Positions 25,250-34,249 of a stretch of 64,000 bases of DNA are shown one piece after another (the stretch's first letter is position 1; every line of letters begins with the position of its first letter). Source of the stretch: Salinicoccus sediminis (GTDB taxonomy: Bacteria; Bacillota; Bacilli; Staphylococcales; Salinicoccaceae); the NCBI RefSeq assembly GCF_000986795.1, contig NZ_LAYZ01000002.1, positions 372,001 to 436,000 of the forward strand, given 5' to 3'. Under the pieces are notes generated by a model. The model was not told where the DNA came from and did not search any database. It saw only the letters and a program-made list of their open reading frames with translations. The position numbers were made by a program, and so were the translations under genes.

Positions 25250-27892
25250 TCAGTCTTCGTCTTTAAACCTGTCTTCACGCTCTTTGCCGCCGGGCATCCT
25301 GAACGGCCACCAGTTTCCGCGGCGGAAGGTGATGACGAATGCCGGCACGAGGAGCGGCAGTACGATGAATGCATAGAACAAGAGGGCGAATATGATGATG
25401 CTTGCGACCTGGATCAGTATGATCATTCCGGAAGGCAGAAGTGCTGCAAATGTTCCGGACAGTATGATGACAGCTGTGATGACGGTGACACCCATGCGCC
25501 TGATCGAATGCTCTATTGCATCCCTGATGCTTTTATCTGCCAGCTCCTCCCTGAAGCGGTCGATGATGAATATCGAGTAGTCTATGCCGAGGGCGGCGAA
25601 TATGATCAGGCTGAAGAACGGCACGGCCCAGTTGAGATCTCCGATGCCGAGCAGTCCGAGCAGCCATTGTGTGATGGTGAGGGACGCAAAATACGTGACG
25701 AATATGGATCCGATCATCGTAACCGGCAGGATCAGCGATCTGAATATGACAGCGAGTATGACGAACAGTGTCGCAATGAATATCGTGACTACGCGCGTGT
25801 AGTCGTCCGTTGAAATTTCATCAAGGTCACGGTTCATGCTGGTGACGCCTGAGAAGTAGGCGGTCGTATCTTCACGTCCGAGCCTCTGAAGTTCATTGTT
25901 GACGGTGCTTTCGATATCATCGAGCACGTTCATGGACTCGTGTGAGTAAGGGTCCACATCTAGGACAACGTTCATTCTGAGCGCTTTATCATCGCCGAAT
26001 GAGTACTGGTCGACTGCATCGTCGACACCGTCTGTTTCAAGGAATTCCTCCGGTACGTGGATGCCTGTCTGATCGACGGCTTCGTTATCATTGATATTGC
26101 CGAGCAGTGTCTGCACTTCCTCGAGGCCACCCTGAATTTCATCGATGCCCGCTGTGGCATCTTCGAGGCCGGTGCTGAGTTCCTCCATCTGTGCGGAGGC
26201 GGCTTCCTGCTGCTGTGTCATCTGCTCATTGGCTGCGGCAACCTGTTCTGACATGGTGCTGAGTCCCTGCTGGACCTGTCCGAGCTGCTGGGAGGCGCCC
26301 TGGACATCACCGGTTTGGGCCATATAGGTGCTGATCTGGTTGATGCTTGTGTTGATATCGTCTATGCCCTGATTGAGTTCGCTCAGGTCCCCTCCGGGCA
26401 TCTCACTGCCGGCTATGCCTTCAGACGCCTCGGTGAGGCCGTCCGAAATCTCGGCAAGGCCCTCAGTCATATCATCCATGCCGCTGTTGGCCTGTTCAAG
26501 CTGGTTGCGGACGAGGAAATCATCGATGACCTCGCCCGAAGGCCGCGTCAGCGTCTGTACTTCTTTGACACCGTCGATGTTGCTTACCGTTGAAGCAACA
26601 GCTTCCAGCCTGGACATGCTTTGTGATGTCAGAAGGTCACCGCCGTTTGAAATGATGACTTCCACGGGGAAGAGCTGTCCTTCATCGAAGTTTTCACTTA
26701 CGACATTGGTCGCATGGACTGCGGAATATGAATCATCCAGTTCCTCGAGGGAATCATAGTTCACTTCATCATTGTAGAAGAACGCAACGGCAATCAGTAT
26801 GGCAATGACTGTGAATATAATGCGGGTCGGATACTTCAGTGAGAAGATGCCGAGCGGCGTCCACAGCTTACTTTCATTGAATTCTGATTTTTTGATGTTC
26901 GGCCAGAAAATATAACGGCCTAGAAGCTGCATGAGTATCGGCAGCACTGTAAACAGTGACAGCAGCAGGAATACTATGCCGATCGCCACACCGACTGCCG
27001 AACGGTATATTTCAAAATTGGCGAAGTAGAGGACACCGAATACGATTGCCCCGGAAAGTCCGCTGATGAATACGGTCTTGCCGCCTGTTTTGAATGTGCG
27101 GAGCACGGATTCATATTTATCATGGAACTGCAGCTCTTCCTTGAAGCGGTTGAGCAGCAGTATACAGTAGTCGGTTCCGATGCCGAACAGTATGACGATC
27201 AGGAAACTCTGTGTCTGCGGCGAGACCGGAAAGCCGAACCACTCGACGAACCATCCGACGAATGACTGGCCGATCAGGTAGGACAGGCCGACAACAGCTA
27301 CAGGTACAAGCGGCGTTACCACTGAACGGAACATGACCAGGAGCACTGCTATGACAATGATGACTGTGAAGATTTCAGTGGACTGGATGCCTTCCATCGC
27401 GTCCTGTTCCACGGTGTTCTGTATCAGTTCGTTTGAGGTCATCGATGTTTTGGCGTCAGTTGAATTCAGATTTTCGACTTCGGCAGACACGTCGCTGATT
27501 TCATTGACAGGCCCGGTGTATTCCATCGGGATCAGTATGACGCCGTTTTCATCATTGATGAAATTTGTCTGCATTTCTTCAGCAAAATCGAACGGATTGA
27601 CGATATTGTCAACACCGTCGATACTGCCGATTTCTTCTATATAGTCATTGATGTCGGATTCGTTCTCGCTTACATTGCCCTCGAACTCAAGGACAAGCGA
27701 CATCATTTCATTATCTTCCCCGTATTCCTCGAGGAATACACGGGCCTGTTCGCTTGGCTGCTCATCAGACAGCTGGACATCGCCTTTTTCAGTGGCAAGC
27801 TGGGTCAGGTTGGGGGAGATGAGGAAAGTGACGGCAGCAAACAGTATCATCAGCACTGTCACCGGCCATTTGAATTTAAGAATGTACTTCAT
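25250..27892 (-). CDS. MMPL/RND-family transporter
   Basis: This 880-residue RND-type protein is made of two similar halves. Each half has a first membrane helix, a large extracytoplasmic loop, then five more helices. Conserved MMPL patterns are FGIGTDYCILLLNRFKEEL in the first half and AALGIDYSIFIIDRFREEL in the second. The second loop has a long Gln/Ser/Met-rich, probably coiled-coil region (about residues 450-620). Gram-positive relatives such as YdfJ export lipids, surfactants or drugs. It overlaps the MarR-type regulator gene by 17 bases, which implies control by that repressor. Confidence 0.88.
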   Translation of the reverse strand: MKYILKFKWPVTVLMILFAAVTFLISPNLTQLATEKGDVQLSDEQPSEQARVFLEEYGEDNEMMSLVLEFEGNVSENESDINDYIEEIGSIDGVDNIVNPFDFAEEMQTNFINDENGVILIPMEYTGPVNEISDVSAEVENLNSTDAKTSMTSNELIQNTVEQDAMEGIQSTEIFTVIIVIAVLLVMFRSVVTPLVPVAVVGLSYLIGQSFVGWFVEWFGFPVSPQTQSFLIVILFGIGTDYCILLLNRFKEELQFHDKYESVLRTFKTGGKTVFISGLSGAIVFGVLYFANFEIYRSAVGVAIGIVFLLLSLFTVLPILMQLLGRYIFWPNIKKSEFNESKLWTPLGIFSLKYPTRIIFTVIAILIAVAFFYNDEVNYDSLEELDDSYSAVHATNVVSENFDEGQLFPVEVIISNGGDLLTSQSMSRLEAVASTVSNIDGVKEVQTLTRPSGEVIDDFLVRNQLEQANSGMDDMTEGLAEISDGLTEASEGIAGSEMPGGDLSELNQGIDDINTSINQISTYMAQTGDVQGASQQLGQVQQGLSTMSEQVAAANEQMTQQQEAASAQMEELSTGLEDATAGIDEIQGGLEEVQTLLGNINDNEAVDQTGIHVPEEFLETDGVDDAVDQYSFGDDKALRMNVVLDVDPYSHESMNVLDDIESTVNNELQRLGREDTTAYFSGVTSMNRDLDEISTDDYTRVVTIFIATLFVILAVIFRSLILPVTMIGSIFVTYFASLTITQWLLGLLGIGDLNWAVPFFSLIIFAALGIDYSIFIIDRFREELADKSIRDAIEHSIRRMGVTVITAVIILSGTFAALLPSGMIILIQVASIIIFALLFYAFIVLPLLVPAFVITFRRGNWWPFRMPGGKEREDRFKDED

Positions 27893-28340
27893 TTTGATTG
27901 CCTCCAGGTATGTATTTCAGGATTGTCAGTGTTGCGGTATACAGTCTGTCCGTCTCGTCTTTTGACAGACTGCCGAGATCCGACCGGATCCTCTCCAGAA
28001 TGTTATCCAGAAATTCTTCGAGAAGGGTTTTTGCATCCTCCGTCATGAATACGAGCTTCGAACGCTTGTCATTGATGAGCGTATTCTCTTTGACGGTGAC
28101 GAGTTTTTTATGCTCCAGCTTTTTGACAGTATGGGTGACTGCACTTTTTTGTACATTCAGCGCTTCTGCCAGTTCCGACGGCGTCGCAGATCCGCTCAGA
28201 TAGATGTGCTGGATGATATTCATCTGGGTTCTGGAAATGTGGCGGATGGTGATTGAGTCGGTGACTTCGGTAAAGACTTCCGTGTATCCATAGCCGTAAA
28301 TATCGCGCAGGTTCTCTATGATCTTCAGTTTTTTATCCAT
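27876..28340 (-). CDS. MarR-family transcriptional regulator
   Basis: This 154-residue winged-helix protein has SATPSELAEALNVQKSAVTHTVKKL as its DNA-binding part, with the wing ending in DKRSKLVFMTEDA. It is the first gene of an operon with the MMPL transporter. Two palindromes just upstream (28361-28382 and 28394-28405) fit autoregulation. A drug, lipid or phenolic signal is likely, but its nature is not visible. Confidence 0.87.
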   Translation of the reverse strand: MDKKLKIIENLRDIYGYGYTEVFTEVTDSITIRHISRTQMNIIQHIYLSGSATPSELAEALNVQKSAVTHTVKKLEHKKLVTVKENTLINDKRSKLVFMTEDAKTLLEEFLDNILERIRSDLGSLSKDETDRLYTATLTILKYIPGGNQNEVHS

Positions 28341-28360
28341 TTTGGACAGGACCTCCAGTA

Positions 28361-28382
28361 TTAGTTTAGGGTGCTAAACTAA
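28361..28382. promoter_or_regulatory. MarR operator 1
   Basis: TTAGTTTAG and CTAAACTAA are perfect nine-base arms around four bases, directly upstream of the regulator's ribosome binding site. Confidence 0.75.
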
Positions 28383-28393
28383 AAAGAAACAAA

Positions 28394-28405
28394 GCTAAGT
28401 TTAGC
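28394..28405. promoter_or_regulatory. MarR operator 2
   Basis: GCTAA-GT-TTAGC repeats the CTAA/TTAG core of operator 1 with centres about 28 bases apart. It is probably a second site for the same repressor. Confidence 0.55.
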
Positions 28406-28462
28406 ATTTAACCTGCAGGCGGGTCAAAATTTATGGTGTGACAGTAATGTTAAGTTTTTAAG

Positions 28463-28495
28463 ATAAAAAAAAGAGCTTCCCGTGAGGGAAGCCCT
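28463..28495 (-). terminator. Terminator after the catalase gene
   Basis: On the minus strand GCTTCCC-TCAC-GGGAAGC is followed by CTCTTTTTTTTA. Confidence 0.88.
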
Positions 28496-28507
28496 GAACT
28501 TTCGGGT

Positions 28508-30499
28508 TTATCTGTCCCAGATTCTGTGATGCTTGACATCGTCCAGGTAGCCATCGAAATCTTTTTCTATATCCGTGACACCTTTCGCATCTTCTGAGAA
28601 TGAAAGGGAATCGAATATGCTGGCGGAATCTGTACCGAAACCGATTGCTTTTTTGTGCTTGTAGGCAATTTCGAGGTTTTCTATTGCCGGCGCAGGGAGC
28701 GGTTGTCTGCCGCTGATCACAATCATTGAATCAAACAGGACGGAATGGACGGTATCGAATGTCGCGTCGAGTGTCATACTTCCGATTTGGTATATGTTAT
28801 CGGAGATGAAGGTTGGCTGGAGTCCTTTGTCCTCCAGTTTGGATTTTGCCTCTGTCAATGTTTCCTCTGCCACATCCGGCATGACGATGACACCGACAGT
28901 GCGCGTGTCGAGGGAATAGTTGGTATTCATCATGCTCAGAGCAGGGGAACTCTTTTCATAAGTGGACTCTTCCACTTCAGGAGGTGCTTCGACACCGACC
29001 CTGCCAGCGACGTATTCCGTCATATCACGGTCGATCTTGTTCAGGAGTTCGGATATGGCCAGCTTCCTTATCTCCACATCACATTTGCCGAGCTCGAAGC
29101 TCAATGCATCATACAGGTGCTGTCTTTCAGGCTTGGACAGTGAATTCAGGAAAAGCTTCGCCTGGCTGAAATGGTCTTTGAAGCTGTCGCTCCTGGCCTG
29201 GATTTTCCTTCCTTCGACTTTTTCGTGATAATGCTCATAACCGCCTTCCTCTGTACTGAGAGGTTCCGGCTGGTTGTCATTCATATAGTTCTTATGATGG
29301 GCGGTCTGCCCCTTGTGGATGGACATCTGGTTATAGCCGTCACGCTGGTTGTTGGTGAACGGGCAGATTGGGCGGTTGATCGGCAGCTGATGGAAATTTG
29401 GCCCGCCGAGACGGATCAGCTGTGTATCGGTGTATGAGAACAGTCTTCCCTGGAGAAGCGGATCGTTCGTGAAATCGATTCCCGGAACTACACTGCCCGG
29501 ATGGAAAGCGACCTGTTCAGTCTCTGCGAAGAAATTGTCCACATTCTGGTTCAGTGTCATCTTGCCGACAATCTGTACCGGCACGTCTTCCTCCGGCCAT
29601 AGTTTGGTCGGATCCAGAATGTCGAAGTCCATGTTGAACTCATCCTCTTCATCTATGACCTGGATACCCAGCTCAAACACTGCAGGGTTGCCTTTCTCAA
29701 TATTCTCCCACAGGGTCTGACGGTTGAAGTCGATATTCTTGCCGTTGATCATCTGCGCCTCGTCCCACATCACCTGATGCATGCCGTCTTTTGGTTTCCA
29801 GTGAAATTTGACGAAGTGGCTCTTTCCTTCAGCGTTGACCAGCCTGAATGTATGGACGCCGAACCCCTCCATCATGCTGAAGCTTCTGGGGAGGGCGCGG
29901 TCGCTCATGAGCCACATGACCATATGCGCACTTTCCGTATTTACAGAAACCCAGTCCCAGAAAGTGTTGTGCGCTGAAGCTGCCTGCGGCATTTCATTAT
30001 GCGGTTCAGGTTTGACGGCATGCACGAAATCCGGAAATTTGATGGCGTCCTGCATGAAGAACACCGGCATATTGTTGGCCACCAGGTCATAGTTCCCCTC
30101 GTCGGTATAGAATTTGGTGGCGAATCCGCGCACATCCCGGGGAATATCCATTGAACCCCGGCTCCCGGCGACTGTGGAGAATCTTACAAATACAGGAGTC
30201 TTCTTGCCCGGTTCTGTCAGGAATTTCGCTTTAGTATACTTTTCCAGCGAATCATAGACTTCGAATTCACCGTGGACACCGAACCCCCGGGCGTGTACAA
30301 CGCGTTCCGGAATCCGTTCATGGTCGAAGTGTGTCATTTTTTCGCGGAAATGGAAGTCTTCCATCAGGGTGGGGCCTCTTTCGCCGTTTTTCAGGGAAAA
30401 TTCATCCTCGCTTACCGGCAGCCCCTGGTTTGTAGTCAGCGGAGCTTTCTTTGTATTGTCAATCGTATCTTTCTGCAGATCGTCCTTCTTCTTACTCAT
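28508..30499 (-). CDS. katE: Large-subunit monofunctional catalase
   Basis: This 663-residue haem catalase has the active-site sequence FDHERIPERVVHARG (His69), YDLVANNMPVFF (Asn142) and the haem-ligand motif RLFSYTDTQ (Tyr356). After the roughly 500-residue core, a C-terminal flavodoxin/DJ-1-like domain (RTVGVIVMPDVAEE onward) marks it as a clade 2 (HPII/KatE) enzyme rather than the 500-residue KatA type usual in staphylococci. It breaks down hydrogen peroxide in the cytoplasm. AAGGGGGG precedes the ATG. It is monocistronic. No clear PerR box or sigma-B promoter was found on its own strand. Confidence 0.93.
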   Translation of the reverse strand: MSKKKDDLQKDTIDNTKKAPLTTNQGLPVSEDEFSLKNGERGPTLMEDFHFREKMTHFDHERIPERVVHARGFGVHGEFEVYDSLEKYTKAKFLTEPGKKTPVFVRFSTVAGSRGSMDIPRDVRGFATKFYTDEGNYDLVANNMPVFFMQDAIKFPDFVHAVKPEPHNEMPQAASAHNTFWDWVSVNTESAHMVMWLMSDRALPRSFSMMEGFGVHTFRLVNAEGKSHFVKFHWKPKDGMHQVMWDEAQMINGKNIDFNRQTLWENIEKGNPAVFELGIQVIDEEDEFNMDFDILDPTKLWPEEDVPVQIVGKMTLNQNVDNFFAETEQVAFHPGSVVPGIDFTNDPLLQGRLFSYTDTQLIRLGGPNFHQLPINRPICPFTNNQRDGYNQMSIHKGQTAHHKNYMNDNQPEPLSTEEGGYEHYHEKVEGRKIQARSDSFKDHFSQAKLFLNSLSKPERQHLYDALSFELGKCDVEIRKLAISELLNKIDRDMTEYVAGRVGVEAPPEVEESTYEKSSPALSMMNTNYSLDTRTVGVIVMPDVAEETLTEAKSKLEDKGLQPTFISDNIYQIGSMTLDATFDTVHSVLFDSMIVISGRQPLPAPAIENLEIAYKHKKAIGFGTDSASIFDSLSFSEDAKGVTDIEKDFDGYLDDVKHHRIWDR

Positions 30500-30620
30500 T
30501 CTAAAACAACCCCCCTTGAAAAGTATGGTAATGCTTTACTTAGAACAACGTAACATGGTTATATTCTGTTTGCATGTATTTGTGTTATACGGTTTTGCAT
30601 AGACTTTACGGGGGTATAAG

Positions 30621-30655
30621 AAAAGGTCCGGCTGCTTTTGCAGCCGGACCTTTTT
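30621..30655. terminator. Bidirectional terminator after mtlD
   Basis: AAAGGTCCGGCTGC-TTTT-GCAGCCGGACCTTT is a perfect stem with T-tracts on both strands. It ends the mannitol operon. Confidence 0.9.
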
Positions 30656-30659
30656 ATGC

Positions 30660-31769
30660 CTATAGAGCATTTATGATTTCATCTGTGACATCGCGCTTCA
30701 GACCGCTGTGCTCCATCAGGAAGCCCCGGAGACCTTTTTCGGCGATGATTTCATTCATTTCGACCTGTTCCGGATCATCCCCATTATCGAACTTCACTGC
30801 ATATAATGCAAGCTTTGATAATGCCCCGTGGCCCTTTCCTTCGTTGTGAAGATGGACGAGCGGTTTGATGATCCTGTCATTCGGGCCGAGTTTTCTCATT
30901 ACACCGCGGCCGACACGGTTGAGGTCATCTGAAAGATGAGGGTTGGTGAAGCGCTCTGTGATCTTGCCAATGTAGGAGTTCTGCTCTTTGGCAGTAAAGC
31001 CGTAAACAGAAGTGATATACTCAAGCGTTTCCGCAAGTACGTCGCTCAGGAAGTTCTGGACCTTGCTGTCTGTCATCGCTTCATAGACAGTATCATAGCC
31101 GAGTGTCCTGCCGTAATAGGCTATCGCGGCATGCCCCGTATTGACCGTGAACAGCTTTCTCTCGATGTAGGGCATCAGTTCCCGCACATAGACAGGGCCT
31201 TCGAGACGTTTGTTGCTCTTCCACTCTGTTTCTTCAATGCCCCATTCATAGAACGGTTCGACTTTGACATCAAGGATGCGTTCGTTCTTCTGTACCGGTA
31301 CGATCCGGTCCACTGCCGAGTTCGGGAAGCCGATATTCGGTCCCGCCAGTTCACCGGTTTCTTCCATGATGGCTTCTTTGAGTGTGTCTGTCGCCATCAC
31401 AGCATTTTCACATGCGATGATATTGAGCGGACGCGGATCCTCAAGCCGCCCGGGCAGATGGGGAGCGATGCTTCTGCCGATAATCGGCAGAATATTCACT
31501 CCTACAGCTGTTGTGATGATATCGGCCTCAAGGATTGCCTGCTTCAGCTGCTCTGGATTTTCAGCTGTGTTGATGCCATTGACGCCGGTGATGTCGTAGG
31601 AAGCACCGTTTTCCTCGGCGATATGCACAGTATACCCATTCTCTTCGTTGAGTGCATCGATGATTTCTTTGCTGACATCTGCGAAAGTGACTTCATATCC
31701 ATTATCGTGCAATACTTTGCCAATGAACCCTCTGCCAATGTTTCCTGCGCCAAAATGGATTGCTTTCAT
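30660..31769 (-). CDS. mtlD: Mannitol-1-phosphate 5-dehydrogenase
   Basis: This 369-residue NAD-dependent enzyme converts mannitol-1-phosphate to fructose-6-phosphate. The Rossmann motif is HFGAGNIGRGFIG (residues 5-17). Conserved family segments are GFPNSAVDRIVP, VNTGHAAIAYYG and ERFTNPHLSDDLNRVGR. Length matches the family. It is the last gene of mtlA-mtlR-mtlF-mtlD, two bases after mtlF, and is followed by a strong terminator. Confidence 0.95.
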   Translation of the reverse strand: MKAIHFGAGNIGRGFIGKVLHDNGYEVTFADVSKEIIDALNEENGYTVHIAEENGASYDITGVNGINTAENPEQLKQAILEADIITTAVGVNILPIIGRSIAPHLPGRLEDPRPLNIIACENAVMATDTLKEAIMEETGELAGPNIGFPNSAVDRIVPVQKNERILDVKVEPFYEWGIEETEWKSNKRLEGPVYVRELMPYIERKLFTVNTGHAAIAYYGRTLGYDTVYEAMTDSKVQNFLSDVLAETLEYITSVYGFTAKEQNSYIGKITERFTNPHLSDDLNRVGRGVMRKLGPNDRIIKPLVHLHNEGKGHGALSKLALYAVKFDNGDDPEQVEMNEIIAEKGLRGFLMEHSGLKRDVTDEIINAL

Positions 31770-31771
31770 AA

Positions 31772-32197
31772 TTATATGTCCTCGTTTTCAAAAAGTGAGA
31801 TGATTTCATCAGCGGAAGATGCATTGATGACTTTCTCTGCATTATCCTCATCGGAGAATAGTACGGCAATTTTCTGAAGCATGTCCAGATGCTCATTTTC
31901 CTTGCCGGCAATGCCGAGGATCACTTTCGCTTCATTTCCGTCGAAATCCACACCGCCGGGAACCTGTATCAGGGACAGGCCGCTTTCGATGACGGATGTT
32001 TTACCTTCATCCGTGCCGTGCGGTATCGCGAGACCGTTGCCCATGAATGTGGAAACGACTTCCTCACGTGCGAGCATGGAGTCGATATAGGCAGGCTCCA
32101 CGGCTCCCTGATCGACAAGGAGCTGGCCGGCCTGTCTGATGACATCCTCTTTGGCTCCTGCAGTCTGGTTCAGTACGATATTCTCTTTCTTCAACAT
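31772..32197 (-). CDS. mtlF: Mannitol PTS EIIA component
   Basis: This 141-residue soluble EIIA of the mannitol/fructose class carries phosphorylated His60 in NGLAIPHGTDEGK. It passes phosphate from HPr to the EIIB domain of MtlA. It is a free-standing protein, as in staphylococci and Bacillus. It is encoded seven bases downstream of mtlR and two bases upstream of mtlD. Confidence 0.94.
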   Translation of the reverse strand: MLKKENIVLNQTAGAKEDVIRQAGQLLVDQGAVEPAYIDSMLAREEVVSTFMGNGLAIPHGTDEGKTSVIESGLSLIQVPGGVDFDGNEAKVILGIAGKENEHLDMLQKIAVLFSDEDNAEKVINASSADEIISLFENEDI

Positions 32198-32203
32198 GGT
32201 TCA

Positions 32204-34219
32204 TCAATTCCTTCCTGTTACATAAATGTTTTGAATATAATTTTTGAATAGAACATCCAGCATGGATGGCTCTTTAAGCAATGATCCGATATCTTCATGG
32301 TGCTCACCCAGGAGTACGCTGATTTCACTGATCAGATCTGATATGAGTGATTCCTCCGGAACAAGGAGGATGATCTGATAGTTCACAGTGACAGCATCGC
32401 CATTATAATTCCTGTCGGTAATGCCGGCTGAATTATGGACGATGATCAGCTGGTGGCTTCGGATGAACGGCGACTTGATATGCGGATATGAAAAACCGGC
32501 TTCCCCTATGACATGGCCGGTTATTTTAAACCGTTCAGCCAGGCGGCGGACGGTATCGAGAGCCGCATGTCTTTCCAAAGAGGAATGTTCCGCGAGCATA
32601 TTCCTGACGGAATCCATCGTCCCGAGAGGCGTATCCGATTCTGTGAAGGCGCGGTTGAGGTAGAGCTCGGATGCCTGTATGACCCGGTCGGGATCGACGT
32701 GTGAAAGCCCGGATACCGCGGACGGGGGTCTGTAGTCATAAGTTGTGGACCCGATCTTCGATATCGCTTCAGTGATTTTCTTCTCATCATGTTCATCGAG
32801 CAGGGGACTGACCAGTATATAGCCGTCCATGTCGAGCGGAACAGTGCTGAGGATGAGTTCATCCTCATGGATTTTCGTGTCGGACAGTTCGGATATGGAC
32901 AGTTCCTGCCGGATGTACAGATTGTTGAACTTCGTTTTGAGCTGATTGGCAAGTATCCGGCTGGTGCCGATGCCGCTTGAACAGACAGTCGTGACCTCTA
33001 TCCTCGGATTGGCATGCATGATGCCGCCGAAATGGATCGTCAAAAAGCCGATTTCGGATTCATCCAGCTCCCTGCGGTTGAAATGGCGGCGGAACTTTTC
33101 CCCGATGACTTCAAACAGGATAGGATAACTCTCCTTTATCGTTCCGACAAGCGGGTTGACGGTGATGATACCGGAATCCATGCGGTGGAGCATCGGCTCG
33201 ATATGGAGCAGCAGGCCGTCCTTCAGTTCAGGGTAGGCATAGAAGGGATAATCCATGCCGCGGCTGACCTGGTCGATGAATGCAATGATCACGTTCTCGA
33301 TGGAGTCCGGACCGAGTGCACTCTGGGACTTCCTTTTGCTCCCCCTCAGGTGCATGGTTATGAAATAAACTTCCTCCTCCGGGAACTTTATGCCGAATTC
33401 ATCCTGCACTCTTTCCGTCAGTGACCGGGAGACTTCAAACTCCTGTGAATCCTTCATCTCCTCTTTCATTTCCTCTTTGATGGAAACATTCTGTTCATGC
33501 TCCGTACGGTCGATCGCAAGCACGATATGGAGCGTCAGGTTGAGGTATGCATTCTCGGTGAGTGTGTAGGGGAGGACAACGAGTTCATCCATGAGCAGCC
33601 GCTCCACTTTGAATATATTGTCCGCCTCCAGAATGCCGATGACTTTGTTGTTGACAAGGGAACTGAAGACGAAGTTATTCTCGATGACGGAATAGATGCT
33701 GTTTGAATTCAGTTCGCTGATCATCATGCTGGCGAGGAAATTCTGCTTGCCGAGCGGGTCGCCTGCAAGCTGTACACCGATTGCCCGCGTCTTCCTGATC
33801 TCAAGGCCGAAGGCGCGGAGCTCGTCTGCCATCTGGCTGATGAGCTCATCGACCGTATGCTCACCCACGCCGAGCTCGACGGCCAGGGCGCTTTTTTTGA
33901 GCCCCTCGGGGTTGAGCATCAGATTGTAGATGAGCGCCACTTTCTTTTCTTCACCACTCAGGTCCTTGTCCGCATTTTCTGTTATATATTTTGTCAGTGC
34001 GTCGATTTCGAGCTGCGCAAGATCCAGTTTGACACCCTTTTTGTATTCGCTGATCAGTTCGATGTTCAGCTTCCTGAGGGTCTCCCTCACATTTTTGAGT
34101 TCCCTGTGGACGGTCCTGGATGAGACACCCAGTTTGCCGGCAAGTTCTTTAATAAGCATAAAGGTGTCATTATGATATATTAGCTCGTTGATGATTTTCT
34201 TTTCCCGAGAACTGATCAT
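32204..34219 (-). CDS. mtlR: Mannitol operon activator, BglG/MtlR type
   Basis: This 671-residue PTS-controlled activator has an N-terminal helix-turn-helix (residues 8-45, GVSSRTVHREL) and a second HTH-like domain. PRD1 follows with His231 and His290, and PRD2 with His339, His345 and His396. An EIIB-like domain with Cys413 (VCSSGIGTSRILANQL) and a C-terminal EIIA-like domain with His580 (SYPHIKSP) complete it. In characterised MtlR proteins, phosphorylation of these sites by HPr and MtlA/MtlF sets activity according to sugar supply. It sits between mtlA and mtlF, as in staphylococci. A matching operator lies upstream of mtlA. Confidence 0.92.
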   Translation of the reverse strand: MISSREKKIINELIYHNDTFMLIKELAGKLGVSSRTVHRELKNVRETLRKLNIELISEYKKGVKLDLAQLEIDALTKYITENADKDLSGEEKKVALIYNLMLNPEGLKKSALAVELGVGEHTVDELISQMADELRAFGLEIRKTRAIGVQLAGDPLGKQNFLASMMISELNSNSIYSVIENNFVFSSLVNNKVIGILEADNIFKVERLLMDELVVLPYTLTENAYLNLTLHIVLAIDRTEHEQNVSIKEEMKEEMKDSQEFEVSRSLTERVQDEFGIKFPEEEVYFITMHLRGSKRKSQSALGPDSIENVIIAFIDQVSRGMDYPFYAYPELKDGLLLHIEPMLHRMDSGIITVNPLVGTIKESYPILFEVIGEKFRRHFNRRELDESEIGFLTIHFGGIMHANPRIEVTTVCSSGIGTSRILANQLKTKFNNLYIRQELSISELSDTKIHEDELILSTVPLDMDGYILVSPLLDEHDEKKITEAISKIGSTTYDYRPPSAVSGLSHVDPDRVIQASELYLNRAFTESDTPLGTMDSVRNMLAEHSSLERHAALDTVRRLAERFKITGHVIGEAGFSYPHIKSPFIRSHQLIIVHNSAGITDRNYNGDAVTVNYQIILLVPEESLISDLISEISVLLGEHHEDIGSLLKEPSMLDVLFKNYIQNIYVTGRN

Positions 34220-34249
34220 AATGACACCCCTTCATATAATGCTATTTAA

